This document shows, piece after piece, positions 11,313 through 24,319 of a DNA stretch of 64,000 nucleotides. Positions within the stretch are counted from its first letter, which is position 1. Each line of letters begins with the position of its first letter. The stretch covers positions 8,107,358 through 8,171,357 of the forward strand of contig JAJEKV010000052.1 in assembly GCA_021234155.1 (NCBI GenBank). The letters are read 5' to 3'. Origin of the DNA: Isoetes taiwanensis (Eukaryota > Streptophyta > Lycopodiopsida > Isoetales > Isoetaceae). A program made the position numbers and the translations under genes. The notes under the pieces are model-generated. The model saw only the letters and a list, made by a program, of their open reading frames with translations. It was not told the DNA's origin and searched no databases.

Positions 11313-11900
11313 ATACTTGTATATATATATAGACCAGCCTAGACTAATCCTTCTAACTAGCTAAGACATCCAAATAATCCCAGATTATTGAACAGCAATA
11401 AGCGAAAAAATGTCACATTGCTGATACAACAGAATATAAAATGAAAATGGAATATTTACAAGAAATAAATAGAGGACATGAGACATTTTTATTCAGAATG
11501 TGAGAAGATGCATCTTTTGCCAATTTAGTTACCAAGTACTATTGTTTGACAAATCAAGAACCAAAGCATTTTGAAAGGAATAATTCTTCAAATGAGTTTG
11601 GAATGGAAGTATTCATTAGATTGTATTACCTGGCCAGCATAGAATGAATTTTATATATGATATGTGCTTGCAACAGCATATAGCAAAAGCAACTAAAACA
11701 AATATTACAAGTGTTTTGAAGTCGTAGAGGAAAAACAATCTTCGTAACTTCCTGATAGGAACATCCACATCCAAAGAAATGGGAGAAGAATGTTTGGTTA
11801 CCTGCAGCAGCAAAGCACAAGTTAGCCCATCGGGTAATCGCACACCCGCCATGTAAGCTACAAACATTCTTGGCTTATCGCCTTTACCCAAACAAAATTA
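11313..11900 (-). mobile_element. Diverged fragment of the Penelope-like family (repeat region, copy E)
   Basis: Read on the minus strand, this stretch carries the same structured RNA as the PLE repeats (11893-11780). It ends at 11330-11313 in a short (TA)n run followed by CAAGTATTTGTA, closely matching the end of the PLE right repeat at 50.54 kb (CAAGTGTTTGTA). It has no RT or ORF1 coding sequence. It looks like a solitary copy of the non-coding repeat in opposite orientation to the main element. Confidence 0.5.
11780..11893 (-). ncRNA. Three-way-junction RNA motif, copy E
   Basis: On the minus strand: outer strand TGGG; linker TAAA; hairpin GGC-GATAA-GCC; then directly an 11-bp perfect stem of AAGAATGTTTG with CAAACATTCTT; then CT; then CCCA closing the outer stem. 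Inside the long stem are TAGCTTAC and CTGCAGGTAACC, also conserved in the other copies. The stem arms are unlike those of copies A, B and C, yet pairing is kept. It is an inferred structured RNA of unknown function. Confidence 0.55.
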
Positions 11901-12334
11901 AATCACATGAAAATCACAATACAAACACCTTTAGGAGGATGCATCGTTATTTTTAGTCAAGTTAGTTTTATCGAGGATAAAAAGCAAAACAATTCTAAAT
12001 AATAAGACAAGATCCCTTAAGAAGAGTGCCCTACACAGAACGTTTCCATTATCTTCCATACGCATTTCATCTCAACTAGTGCTTTGGTGTAAACACTTAT
12101 AGAATCATTAGCTATAGCTATTTTTTCAGAACCCAATACAAAGGGGCAAATCTAGCATCCATTCATGTAACCTGATGTAATGGTCAAAACAAATTGGATA
12201 TGTTACTGCAGCTTATAACACACAAGTTTAGCCATACTACCAACTGATCTTAATGTCCAAAGTAGATAGAATGAAGGAATAGCAGATACATAAGACCGGA
12301 GACCATCGGGCTACAAGAGAGGACATGGATTATC

Positions 12335-12914
12335 ATAGTCCCGGCCTCCCGGCACAGACTATTCATGCATACGCCGCACTGTGTCAAGCTCAAAGATCCT
12401 CAGTCAACCACGGGTCAGACATCCAAGCCTCCGCAGAAGATTAAGCAGCAGGCCACGCAGTCAAAGCCTTTGGCTGTCAACAAGAGGCGCCGCTCAGACA
12501 AGTGACGGCCCGTCACCGCCCGCGTCAGCGTCAGCGTGATTCTAGGCACTTCAAGAGGCACCGCCAATATTCCTGCAAATCAGGCCTCCTTTTAGGAGTC
12601 GGCACCGAGATCAGTCAGAGTGTCTATATTGGGCCCAAGGCCATTGTACTATATATATGAGTAGAGTTAGCTCATAAGTTTTTAGATGAGTTTTGAGTCT
12701 TGTCTCCTTTTCGCTTCTATCTATTAGAGCTCATGTATTTTCATCATTGATATCAAGGAAGCTTATCATCTTTCTCTCATTTGTTCTCGTTCTCTTTTTT
12801 TCTTCTCTTTCAAAGAAATCCAAGTGGACATAGTCCCCTGGACTCTCCCGTTAGATCCACGGGTCCTCACAGAGGGTCGCCTTCTCCAGAGTTCCCAACC
12901 TGCACTCCCAAACA
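12335..12914 (+). repeat. 5' LTR of the gypsy element
   Basis: Matches 22822-23415 over most of its length. Shared blocks include GACTATTCATGCATACGC, TTGGGCCCAAGGCCATTGTA and GAGTTTTGAGTCTTGTCTCC. It ends at CTCCCAAACA. TATATATATGAGTAG at about 12650 may be the promoter TATA region. The left boundary is approximate because homology fades at a TAGTC near 12335. The two LTRs differ by many clustered changes, implying an old insertion or consensus errors. Confidence 0.75.
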
Positions 12915-13599
12915 CCGCCACGCCGGTCCGGTCTTTTTCTCCTACTTTCTTCTGGCCGCCATGTTCCGGTCTGTAATTTCACGCCTGAAGAACTCCTTTC
13001 TCGACGGCATCTCGCTTGGAGCGCCATCAGCGCCGGAAACCGCTTCAGCGACATGTATGGATCTCGCTTATGACATAGAGGGAGGCCATCTTGCCCAGGG
13101 CTCACCCGGCCACCCACCCCTCGTGGTCCGGGGCCTCGCCCCAGCTTCCTCCCCCAAGCTGCAAACATTGCTCACAACCTCAGCCCCTCATCACTATCGT
13201 GAGCCTTATCCGCTCAACCTTCTCAACCAGACTTTCACACCCCCAACATGCCTACATCCATCATTCTTCGGGCCATACGCCTCTTCCTTCGCAGAACCAT
13301 CATCTCCCGGTGGGCACGGCCATCCACATGTCTCCCGCTGCCTACCTGTGAATATCCTTTCCTACGTTTCCCATCGCCTCTTCCTTGCTACAACCTTACG
13401 GATCTCAAAACCAATGCTCCGCCACTTCCGGTTTCAACCGCTAGCCACCCCTTCATCGTGGTCCGCGGTGCACAATGCCACATCCACCTCAACCTCAATA
13501 TCCTCACTATATCGTTCCTCGCCCCAGCCAAAGACTTTCACATCTACCTTCGGACTGAACCGACTTATCCCACCTTTGGCAACACAAAAGGCAAACCGT

Positions 13600-14275
13600 T
13601 AGACCAAAGTGCTCGTGCCCACATGGAAGAATTTGAGGCTCTAGCTGTCCTAAATGGTCACGCGCAACCTCAACCGAAATTCCACATCTTTTTCCACCAC
13701 ATCGCGGGGTTTTCCTCATCAATGGCTCATGTCCAACAAAAGCCATTGGAAACAAGATCGGGTCCGAATGCGCGATCGCTTTTCTCGCCTCATTACGGGG
13801 ACCACGGATGATGATCAACTTCATCTCAAGCAACTCAATGAACTTCAACAAGAGCCCACGGAGTCTCCGCCCGGGATTTTATGGATCGACTTCACATTCT
13901 CGCCGGTAAGCTCAAGGAGTACCCTACACGTGAGAGCCATTTTGGTCCTGTTTCTCCAAGGACTTCCTCCCCGCTATTCGACTCATGATCAATACCGCTG
14001 GCCCAAAAAACTTGGAGCAAAGCTATCGACCTTTGTCAATCACTCCGCCAATGTTTCCCTCCCGAGGCGGGGCTCTTCAAGAGCTCCCGCTCATTCCACC
14101 CGCCATGGTTCCCACAAACGGTTGTTCAAGCCTCAACACGCTTAATCCACTGGTAGCTTCAAATCTGGTGCCATATTTGCAAATATCAAGGCCATTTGGC
14201 CAATGAGTGCAACTCCACCAATGGCCCGGCCATTGCAAGCGATGCAACATGTGCAATCATGTTACGGAAGAGTGC
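13600..14275 (+). pseudogene. gag remnant with two CCHC zinc knuckles
   Basis: Nucleocapsid-type zinc knuckles are visible in two overlapping frames. At 14169-14210 the peptide CHICKYQGHLANEC fits CX2CX4HX4C exactly. At 14234-14275 the peptide CKRCNMCNHVTEEC also fits exactly. Two tandem knuckles mark the C-terminal end of Gag, which packages element RNA. Upstream, short frames (13248-13811, 13654-14145) probably hold the capsid region, but I cannot align them. The change of frame between the two knuckles shows at least one indel. Confidence 0.65.
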
Positions 14276-15289
14276 ACTCGCACTCATCCCACACCGCTCA
14301 AGAACAAAATGGTTTATCAAGTGCAAACCACACCTCACCACAATCGCGACTATCGCCAGCCCACCTCTTCAGGTGCAGCCCAAGAAACTCTATCAGAATC
14401 AGACCAACCACGGGGGGATCCAACCAACGCCCTCCTTTTGATCCTTCTAAAGCGGTGTTATCACACCGCCAAGAATGGGGTCATACCACCACGGTGTCCT
14501 CAACTTCCACAAGTTCAGTCCACTTTTTTCGCACAAATCAGACCACATCGGTCCGCCTCACGCTTACCAACTCGCTTGCTAATGGCAAACAAGGCCCGCG
14601 ACCAGTTCTAAGAAGCCCCCAAGAGCCTCAAGAATCACGCTTATCAACCAGCTCCAAGAAATCAACCTCACCGGATCAACAAGCCCAAGAGGAAATTTTT
14701 CGTGCCCTTAATCCTCCGCATACTGGCCAAATTGGGTTGGTCTAGTTTCACGCCGTGACTAAGGCATCACGCCCCTTGACTATTATTCGAAGGACACGAA
14801 CCCCGCCTTTGCTGTTGACACCATTCCTCATGAGGACTTAAAAAAGGTTCACTTTGCACCGACTTGGAAAAGCTCATGCCAAATGTCATGCCCAAAGTTC
14901 GCCAAAGCATTTTGAATCTCATGCAAGCCGCCAAGGCCGCGACATTGGCCAATGTTCATGCCACCACTAGAGCTCAACAAAGACAAGATACCCCTTCCAC
15001 ATCTCAACCTCCACGCTCTCGACATATCCCAATATTGCAGCCGAGGTTGACTTACTCAAAGAAGTTGCCGCTTCCTCGCCACGCACTCCCCGCACTGGAA
15101 CCAAAGCCAGATCCTTTTTCTCATGTACCTCTCGAACTCAAGAGGAGCTTGCCAAGATCAAAATTCCTTTAAGCTTGGCAACCATTTTAAAACTCGGCCC
15201 CGCTCTCAAGGACCAGCTTACCACTCCCAACTGCTTTTAGTTGGGGCCGTGGGCTACCTCTACACCCACGGTCCATGCCACGGTGGGAA

Positions 15290-15600
15290 ATCAGCAAGTC
15301 AACCATGTTCAAATCGATGGAGGTAGTGCGCAGTCCAATCTCATCACGGATAAACTCCGCAAAACAAATGGGCATCACACAACTCTTTTCGCGGCCCCAT
15401 ATGACATCAAATTGGCTAATGGCCATATCACAAGACCTCAAGGCCACACCTATTCTTCACATCAACATTGGTGATCTCCGCTTTCCCATGGAATTTGGAG
15501 TGTGGAAAGTCGGGCGAAGATCCAGTGACTATGAAATGCTGGTAGCGCACCCTTTCTCCGCCAGCAAAGAGTATCCATTATCGGGCCACTGGACCAGTTA
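15290..15600 (+). pseudogene. Retroviral-type aspartic protease remnant
   Basis: The frame around 15297-15360 reads QVNHVQIDGGSAQSNLITDK. The catalytic DGGSA motif (15315-15326) is typical of plant gypsy proteases. The position between gag and RT is as expected. The frame breaks soon after. Confidence 0.65.
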
Positions 15601-16319
15601 GTCATCACCGATGGTCATCTCAATGCCACCATGGACTTGCAAACGTGTAGGATCATTTCTGTTGACAATGCGAACCTCTCTCTCGCATAATCGATTCTGA
15701 AGACGCCAGAATATTTATCAAGTTCAGGGGCCCCCGCGTCTGCCTCGTCATCCTACCCCGAATATGCTGATCCTTGGGGAGAAATGACTCTTGATCAGAC
15801 TGTCAGGGCTGCCTTGCCGGACCCCCACCGCTCCTTGCAATCAATCCAACGCTGATCACTTTTCAGATGCCGACACTCCCGCAACTCCCCGCTGATGTAC
15901 ACGCCGTCATGAAGCAACCATCGCTAGATGAAACTAAGCAACCTCTTTTTTCACCACTAAAAGTGCCAGCGCGATCCCGTTATGCTCCAACCTCCCGCAC
16001 ACATTGTCCGTGATACTGAAGTCATACCCCATATTCGGACTCGAAGTCGATTGTGGATGTTGGCAACAATCAACCGGTCCAAGATTGCCGCAAACCTTCC
16101 AGGCTCCTTATCGCATCAGGCCGCCACGCTGTTCAAAAAAATTCAAACACATTTTACTGGAGTTACAAAGATCTTCGGGAATCAACAAAAGCTTGGGGAA
16201 CTCACCATTCCTACCAAATCGATGCACGACCGTGTAGCAACGACAAGATAGGCTCAACCCTAATTACCGCGGATCGCCAAGGCGAAATTGACAAACTCCT
16301 TGCCGCAGTTTGATCTATG

Positions 16320-16800
16320 AGGTCAAACATTCTCAATGGGTGAGCCCTATCGCCATTGCCCTTAAGCACAATGGTAAGATCCGCGCCTGTAGGTAGACTA
16401 TCGAAAACTCAATCAGCCACCTGAGCGTGATCATTTTCCACTTCCCCTTCACGTACACCAAGTTCCGAAGAAGTGGCCGGACATGAGATGTACCTTTATG
16501 GATGGTTTTTCCGGTTACAATCAGATCTCCATCAAAGAACTGATCAACTCAAGACCACTTTCACCACCCCTGCGGGGCACTTTTGCCTACAAGGTGGTTC
16601 CTTTTGATTATCCAACTCTCCTTCAACATTTCAAACGAATCATGCTCTCAGCTTTTTCATGATTTTATGAAGGAACATCCCTTTTGCAAATTTTTCAAGA
16701 TGACTTCTCCGGCCACAGCTCCATGGCTGACCATTTGATAAATTGGAACTCGCCTTCCAGAAATGTGATGAGTCCGCATTAGTCTCAACTCGGAGAAATG
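16320..16800 (+). pseudogene. gypsy reverse transcriptase remnant
   Basis: Across shifting frames one reads YRKLNQPPERDHFPLP, then FMDGFSGYNQISIKE (RT motif A region, with the DGFSGY signature), GTFAYKVVPF, FKRIMLSAF, and QDDFSGHSSMADHL, where the catalytic D-D of motif C is preserved as DD although the usual preceding residue is changed. These are diagnostic gypsy RT blocks in the correct order. At least three frame shifts occur, so no functional protein is possible from this consensus. Confidence 0.8.
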
Positions 16801-17214
16801 CACCTTTAAGCGCCACTCCCCGTGTTCTCGTTAGGCCATGTTGTAAAAGAAAGCAGAATCACCACCGATCCCCGCCAAAATCGCTTGTGTGCTCAAAGCT
16901 CAAGCACCAGCCAATATCAAAGAGACACGCTCTTTCCCGGGAAAGGTCAATTATTACTCCACCTTCATACCGGATCGGTAGCCATTGCAAGATCCCATTC
17001 ATAAACTCACGGGTGATCTAATCCACGGGCTTGGAATTCCCAGCGGAAGTCGCTTTCCAACAAATGAAGCTTTTGCTTACTCGTGCACCGGTTCTTGTTC
17101 CTCCCTCAATGGGACAAGCCCTTTCACGCTCATGTCGATGTCTCCGGCGCTTTGCTATTGAGCTGTTCTTTCTCAAGAATATGATGCGCATTAATCGATA
17201 AACCAAATCGCTAC

Positions 17215-17480
17215 GCCCACCGAAAACTCAATTCGGGCTGAAGCGCAACTATTCTCGCCACTCGAGCGTGAAGCTTTGGGTCTCATTTTCTCGCGGTCCA
17301 ACGCCGCCATTACCTTTTGGGCAGTCAAATCAAGTTCTTTTGTGGACCACCAAGCACTTCTCTATTTGATCAACAAATCCACGCCCACGGGCCGCATTGC
17401 TCGCTGGGTCCTTCTTCTCCAAGAATTTGCTCCTTTTGAAATCGCTCATAAGGCCGCAAATCTCATGTTGTTCCGGATTA
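17215..17480 (+). pseudogene. gypsy RNase H remnant
   Basis: The frame at 17276-17470 reads EREALGLIFS, then VDHQALLYLINKSTPTGRIA and RWVLLLQEFAPFEI. This is the RNase H region that follows RT in gypsy elements. It normally degrades the RNA of RNA:DNA hybrids. It is followed directly by the integrase region. Confidence 0.75.
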
Positions 17481-17689
17481 TCTTTCACGCGATCCACACG
17501 CGGATGATCCCGCAATCAGGGTCTCCGACGCCTTCCCGATGCTCAACTCTTTTTAGTCACGGGCAACACCACATTGGTTTCATGATTTTCAGCAAGCACC
17601 TCCTCACCGGTGCTCTTCCACCGTAAGATGAGACGCCTTTCCCGCCAAGCGACAATCTTGTCGCTTATCAATTTCTCAGAGAGGTCCGC

Positions 17690-18840
17690 GGACTACACCA
17701 TGGTTGCCGGACATCTCTACAAAAGGGTAAGGACACCATCCCGACGCCGTGTTCTACCTCATGAAGTTCCGCATATTGTTCGAGAAGCTCATCAAGGGGC
17801 CGGTGGTGGTCATTTTCATGGTGACACCACGCAAGACGCAAAAATCCTTCTTGCCGGTATTATTGGCCCACTCTTTAGAGATGCTCACGCCACGCCAAGA
17901 CGTGTGACGCTTTGCCCGGTGGGGGGCGCACGGCCCGCGACGCTCTTCCCTTTGACGCTGGTCGCCACGCCCACTTCCCTTCAAAGAAATGGGGAATGGA
18001 CTTTGTGGGACCTATAGATCCTCCCCCGCTGCACTTTTCGTGCCCGATACATTCTGGTTCTCACTGACTACGCCACCAAATGGGCGGAAGCTTGTGCACT
18101 TCCGGCATAACACCGCCGCAAGCATACCGAGTCCTCTATCAACAAATTATCACGCTGATTCGGGCCCGGTTCTACCTGAGCTGGTCAAGGACCGTGGTGT
18201 TCATTTCATCAATCATACTATCAAAGAGTCGACGGATTATCTCTTGATACATCATCACAAGAGCACACCTTACTATCCTCAAGGCAATGGGTTGGGCGAA
18301 AGCACCAACAAAACTCGTCACCATTCTCAAGAAAATTTTGACGACCCCGCCGCATGACAAGTGCACAAAACTTCCTATCGTTTTTGGGCCTACAATACTT
18401 GTTTCAAGATTGCTACGGGTCACACTCCTTTTAAATTGGTTTATGGTCGAAGCTCTCATGCCCTTTGAATACATCCTTCCAACACCCGCTTTAACCGGCA
18501 CGCTCATAATCCACCAAACCGCTTCTCAAAGAACGGGTCTATCAATTAGAACAGTTGGATGAACTTCAAGGATGCTTATATTCGTGTTCTTCATGGACAA
18601 CAGCTTGCAAAAATCTTTACATGACAAACGCTTGAAGACAAAAACATTCAAACAAGGAGATTTGGTTCTTCTTTATGATTCCGTGTACAAAAATTTTCCT
18701 GTAAACTCAAGTTTCGCTATTTGGCCCTTATCAAATTGTTCAAGTGGTTAGACCAAGTGTTTTCCAACTCTGAATTAGATGGCACTCCATTACCTACATT
18801 AGTTAATGGTTTTCGCCTCAAAGCATTTCATCACACGTAA
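17690..18840 (+). pseudogene. gypsy integrase remnant
   Basis: The N-terminal zinc-binding region is recognisable at 17700-17890 (GHLYKR, then EAHQGAGGGHFHGDTTQDAK). The catalytic core appears in pieces: a DFVGPI-like block near 18000, ATKWAEAC-like sequence near 18075 and DRGVHFINHTIKE at 18190. Next come HHHKSTPYYPQGNG and ESTNKT at about 18250-18310, containing the expected catalytic Glu region. The C-terminal block QGDLVLLYDSVYKNFP starts near 18653 and ends around LVNGFRLKAFHH. Frame shifts separate the blocks. Confidence 0.8.
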
Positions 18841-21800
18841 AGTGAACATCCAAACACGAGACAGGTTCAAGAATCCAACACCACGTAAAGTGACTAGAAG
18901 GCGGTAGCTTATATTATAGTGGAGATTTTACAAAATGTGGGCACACCCCTATTATTTCCGCTATGGGCACCGCCCTATATACAAAAACGGGCTCGAGCCC
19001 TATTTACTAAGTCCTAAGAGGAAAACCCTCTACTCCGGTTCGGAGCAGGTGATGCGAGGAGATGGTAGAGGTTCGCCCCGGATCCCAAATAAGGTGCGTA
19101 ACCACCTCCATCTCGTTGGTCTCTGCTGGGATGTTCAGCCATCCCCAAGACACCAGCCCGCCCATGCGAATGCCACGGTTGTGGCAGCCAGAGATCCGCA
19201 TAATTCATCTTACAAGTGATCCACTCGACAGCTTAGTCGGGCATGGTGCAATCTTCGCCTGCCGCAAGAACGCCATACCGAAGGCCATCGGATGCCTTCG
19301 CTTCTCCGGTTCGCCTTATATAGCCAATCGAGGAACTCCTTGTCGACATGGACCAATCACACAAATCGCCAACGTGTTTGCAATGCAAGGTGTTTCTAAA
19401 ATGAGAATCTGTTTCTCCCGCCGCATATCTAGCCATGGTACCTTCCGACACATTCCTTTTAATGATATCCCACTTCGAAGTTGCCACATTGAATGCCATT
19501 CCTCCTTTCCACGCCCGCTTTAACATTAATGGATGTCCTTTGCCATCCGTCACGTCCGATCTTTTCTTTCACGCCTCATCCTCACCGCTCATTGCTTCTC
19601 CCTTACGCTTTTTGGGGACTTAGCCAAATTTTTGCCTCTCAATCCCTTCTTCGTGATCTTTTGACACTGGCATCATCAACGGTTCCCCGCTTGGGAACTC
19701 TTCATACCTCTTCGCCTCCGGGGCTTGTGCCCTAAAACAAACCTTTTTCGTTCCTCGCTCCTTTCATCCTCCTCGCGGCTCGACTTTCGCCTTCCCGCTT
19801 TGCATCTCTTCTTCCGCAAATCATTCCCATGGCTGCCCCAAGATTTTCTACACTTCAAGCTATCGCTCCCAAGGATCCGCCCTTTTTTGCATCCAGATCC
19901 TTCTTGACGCCCACTTTCCGTGAAGCCCTTTGTTGGCCCCAAGTAAATAAAGAAGTCGCCGAACGACACCGCCTTTAATAATTCTCTCAAATGGAACTTC
20001 CGGCCCAAATCCTCGCTCTTGGGCTTGCGTAAAGCTTCATCGCCAATATTGTTGCAGCCCTCGCATAAGTTACACCATCGCGGGTCGATGGCACCACTAT
20101 TTCATTGACTCAACACTTGATTTCTGAGGTATTTCATATTCCCCTTGCACACTCCTTTTGTGTATCATGGTCCGCTATACGTGATATTGATGTCACGTAG
20201 TTTGCGCTACCGCTTATCATGCCAATGTCCATCGCCCCGACCAATATCGACAAGCCTCATGAGACCTTTGTTAAATTTCGTATGGAAATTCCTTGGGTAT
20301 TCTATCAAGAACACCCATATCAATAAGCCTTTCTATAACCCTCGTCCTCACCGCCACGCACTCCAAAAACACCACATAGATTGGCCCCAAATGATGTTCT
20401 ATCGCCTTCTCCAAGAAATGGACCACTGGGTACCACTTCCATTTCCCTGGTGCTTCTGTGGGAGGCCTCAAGCCTCATCCGCCATTACTCCCTCCCACAC
20501 CACCAAATTCCTCAAAATTCCACTCACGCCCTTCCAATCAATCACCAAGTTGGCACATCACTCCATCTTCCCCCGGGTCATGACCACAAATACACTCATG
20601 TCAATTGCCTTTCCTCCGCTACACCATCCACTCTCACACCATTTTCCCTAAACCTCCCAAACCAGTAACAAAATTTCCAAGCCCACCACCACAACACTCT
20701 CGCTGCTTGTTAGACAAGATTTAGGATGCTCAAGCCGGGCCAGTTTGGTTATGTTGTCCTAAGACGCTCTTATGGGTTCAACGGGCACTCTGAGTATTCT
20801 CGGATGCGGCATAATTAAGACCTTCTCAAGCCGCAGAATCAGCTTCAAGTTGTAACTTTGGAGGCCAAACTTCAAGACAAGCATGAAGCTCTCATGTGCC
20901 CGCGATCTCAAGAGTACACAAGCCTGCTTCAGCCAACTCGCCAGACAACAGCTCAGCCTCCAAATGTAAATCTCGTGACTCTATTGGAGCACAACAAGTC
21001 CAAAGTCAGCTTCCTCCTCCCGAGTACCAAGGGACCTAAGATATTAAGCAAACTCATGTCTTTGTACTCGAACTGCGGTGAAAATTTCTAGCACTCAAGT
21101 TCGTAAATCTTTTCAGCCCGGGATTTCGTCGCCTCCTTGACGCTCAGCCATTACGTATTCTCACCACCTCTCTCAAGATCGTACCATGTGAGGTGCAGTA
21201 AACGTAAAAATACCGGGCTATGGAGATTGTCCCGTGTTTGCCTCAATACACCGGGAAATCTTCCTCCTGTGTCAACTTTTCTCGAACGGGTCTCGCGACC
21301 AGTCAATGCCTCCTACTTAAAAAGGAAAATCGGATCCGCGGGATCCTCAACAACGCCTGCAACAAGCTATTCGGGCCACAGGAGGCTCAAGCCAAACTTG
21401 ACGCACTGCATCGCAATTCTTCAAAGAATGCCGCTGACTTCCCCGCCCTCCTCGCTATCATGATTATGTGGCTTTTCGCTCGACGCCACCTTCCTTTCAA
21501 AGTGGCATGCGCCTGATGGCCCTTGCGGGATATCCCATCAGCGCTGGTTGATTTTTCTCGGATTTGGCCGTAACTCTCCATTGAAGACAAAGGGTTGTGG
21601 GCCGTAGTTCTTGTTGTCTTTTGGATCTCATACACCGTGGCCGATCCGCACTTTCACTTTCCGCCAGGTGGTTCAAAATTTTACGGCTTATCTTTTCATG
21701 ATTTCTATCCGGTGATACACAAAGAGTAACTTTTGGCAATGGGCCACGCCAAATTTCCTGTGGTGACCCCAATCAGCAAGAATGGGTGCTTCGTGATAAC

Positions 21801-22821
21801 AATCCATATCTTGGCGGATCCCTGCACTCAAAAACTTTGCATCAGAGTACATGCCTCGAGCTTGCCAATCATTTATCTCTCCGCAAGCGGAAGGCCAGAA
21901 CAAATTAGAAGTATCTAGGACATCCCCAAGATCTCCCCCATGCACAAGTCTATATGCAAGACCTCGCCGGTTACAACTCTCGCCATGTGCCTGGCGGATA
22001 GCAAAGACCCGGCCCCACCTGATGGGATAGCCTCCCTGCCAATCCCCCCGCTTCTCTTTGGGATCACGTCGCACTTTGATCCAGATCTTGTCGGGCCAAT
22101 TCAGGAGATCAAGCCACAACCCACGCCCACGGGCATGGTTCCTCTCCCTATGCTTCCCCGGGCGCATCTCCACGCCTCTGTTCCTCGACTTCATTAGCGC
22201 CTTCCTTGGACCAAGGTCATGGATGGTCAGTGCAGCCGACACCACCTCAGATCTCGACGTGGATCTCCGTGGGATCCATCACGCTTTGTTCGCCATCACA
22301 TTGGGAAGCATAGCGGCGTTACTGACAACACCACCAATTGATCGCATTGCTAATGAGCGGTTATAAAATAGCCCGCTGGATGCGCCTTATGGTCTCAACA
22401 TCTCTTTGCGTAACGCCCACCTCACCCGACCCTTCGTCTATCTTCAAGGTGATTTTGGCGCCGCCTCAAAATGCATTTTGCTAAGCTCTAAATCGGCAGC
22501 CGCCCCATTTTTCAATCGCAATCCAAATGCCGCCGCTGCCTTTGGCCTTCGTGACCTGCCTCCTCATGGAGTGTCGGGCATTTCTTCAGACGCTTCACGC
22601 CGCACTTGAAGAAGTGGTACGCTTCCTCGCTTTCTTATTGATGCCGATCCCGGCCCCTTGGCCAAAAACACACCTCAAGCTCTTCTAATCACGCCAAGAT
22701 CTCATCACCAAGCACCATACCGGAAACTGGCCTCACTCCCCAGAGGATCACTCGTGACCGATGGCTTCCTCAGCCTCCTAAACGCTTTCCTCCTTTCTTC
22801 ACTGAGTGTCGCTATGGGAGG
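18841..22821 (+). other. Post-integrase region of the gypsy element
   Basis: About 4 kb of relatively GC-rich sequence with many short overlapping frames and no domain I recognise. Athila/Tat-type elements often carry extra sequence here, sometimes an additional ORF. The longest open stretch (20145-20651) shows no motif. A purine-rich TATGGGAGG at 22813-22821, just before the 3' LTR, may be the polypurine tract. Confidence 0.45.
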
Positions 22822-23415
22822 TTAGTCTGCGGCTCTCAAACACAAAGAGGGACTATTCATGCATACGCTTACCGTGTCAAGCTCATTAAAGACCTCACCA
22901 ACCACGTCGTGCATATCCAAGGCTTCTCGCTAAGATTAAGCAAAGAAGCCACGCAACAAAGCCTTTTTGGTTGTCAATAACAAGAGGCGCCACAGACAAG
23001 TGATTTGCCCGCCACCAAGGCCACCGGGCCGGGCCAAGTGGATTCTAGGCACTTCCAAGAGGCACCGCCAATATTCCTCAAGAACGCCTCCTTCTCAGAG
23101 TCGGCACCGAGATCACTGAGTGTTCCATATTGGGCCCAAGGCCATTGTACTATATATATGAGTAGAGTTAGCTCATAAGTTTTAGATGAGTTTTGAGTCT
23201 TGTCTCCTTTCTATTATGCAGAGCTCATGTATTTACTATTGATATCAAGGAAGCTTATATCATCTTTTCTCCTCATTTACCCCCTGTTTCTTCTTTTTCT
23301 CTCTTTCAGCAAATCCTCAAGGATACAGTCCCCCCGGACTCCCTCCTGTTAGGATCCATCGGAGTCCTCACAGAGAGGGCTGTCTTCCAGAGTTCCTGTA
23401 ACCCACTCCCAAACA
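22822..23415 (+). repeat. 3' LTR of the gypsy element
   Basis: Pairs with 12335-12914 and ends at CTCCCAAACA at 23415. It shares the TATATATATGAGTAG block near 23150. Differences from the 5' LTR are clustered, often at CAG/CTG words. Confidence 0.75.
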
Positions 23416-24319
23416 ATTACACTCTATCTTAATTGTTCCCTCAAAGTTAACAAGATAGACACTAGACAAAATCAAAATTATGTGTATCTAGAATTAATCA
23501 GTTAGAAGCTACTCATGGGTCAGTTTAATCCCAGCTTTGGACTGGTGAAATGGTTTTCTTAAGTTGCAGTATACTATAATGACTTCCATGGATGAAAGTG
23601 TTTTAATTTGCTTCTGAAAATTATTTGGCATTGTGGCACAGATGGTACAATTTTGGTATGATATTTATATAGGAGGAGTCCGGTATCAATACATTTTAGG
23701 TGATCCTGTTACTGGATTTTGTTGGAATGGGCGTATGTTATGGCAAATAAGATCAATTAATGGCCCTTGGTATAGGCTTATATGAAGTAATAGTGCATGG
23801 TTAGTATAACGTACTTAGTATTGACCTGCAAAATGGCTTTTGTTGGAATAGTGAGTATATATGAGTACTCAAGTAAGTTGAGGCACACATGGATTCATTG
23901 ACCGAACTGTTATGCTAATCGGGGAACATAATATGGCATATCATGAGGTTCAGCCAACAACAATTTAGTTACTGAAATTAACTAGTTAATGTGATTGACT
24001 AGAAAGAAGCATTATTGCAATAGTGTACTGCACAAGGCTAGTATTCAGATGCAACAACATAGCATATAACAAAACATGTCTACACATTTATCAAAGAGGA
24101 GGACAAAGAAATTAATGAGTCTTATCTGGCTATAGAAATCTAGGACTGATAGTAAGGTGAAGCATATGCTTAATGAGCATTATGTCACTATTGTAAACTA
24201 CAAATGACTATAATACCAGCATCGTTATAAAAAAGACAAGATAGGTCAAAGCTATTCATTTACCACAGATACAAAGATAAAGCTTAGAATAATGACTAAG
24301 AATCCACCAGAAATTTATA
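23416..24319. other. AT-rich stretch without a recognised feature
   Basis: Right flank of the gypsy element. No gene, repeat or RNA is recognised. Confidence 0.5.

Larger units (their letters stand above)
12335..23415 (+). mobile_element. Ty3/gypsy LTR retrotransposon, decayed (Athila/Tat-like)
   Basis: Two related LTRs of about 580-590 bp flank roughly 9.9 kb that contains, in order, gag zinc knuckles, protease, reverse transcriptase, RNase H and integrase. Integrase after RT/RNase H is the Ty3/gypsy order. The integrase C-terminal motif (GDLVLLYDS) with no visible chromodomain suggests an Athila/Tat-type non-chromovirus. About 4 kb of extra sequence lies between integrase and the 3' LTR. 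All frames are broken by many short indels. The element is GC-richer than its flanks. I could not define a target-site duplication or a convincing primer-binding site after the 5' LTR. Confidence 0.85.

Noticed and set aside
12781..13602. 273-codon frame as a host gene
   Set aside because: It overlaps the 5' LTR end and the leader/gag region of the gypsy element; the composition reflects GC-rich retroelement DNA.
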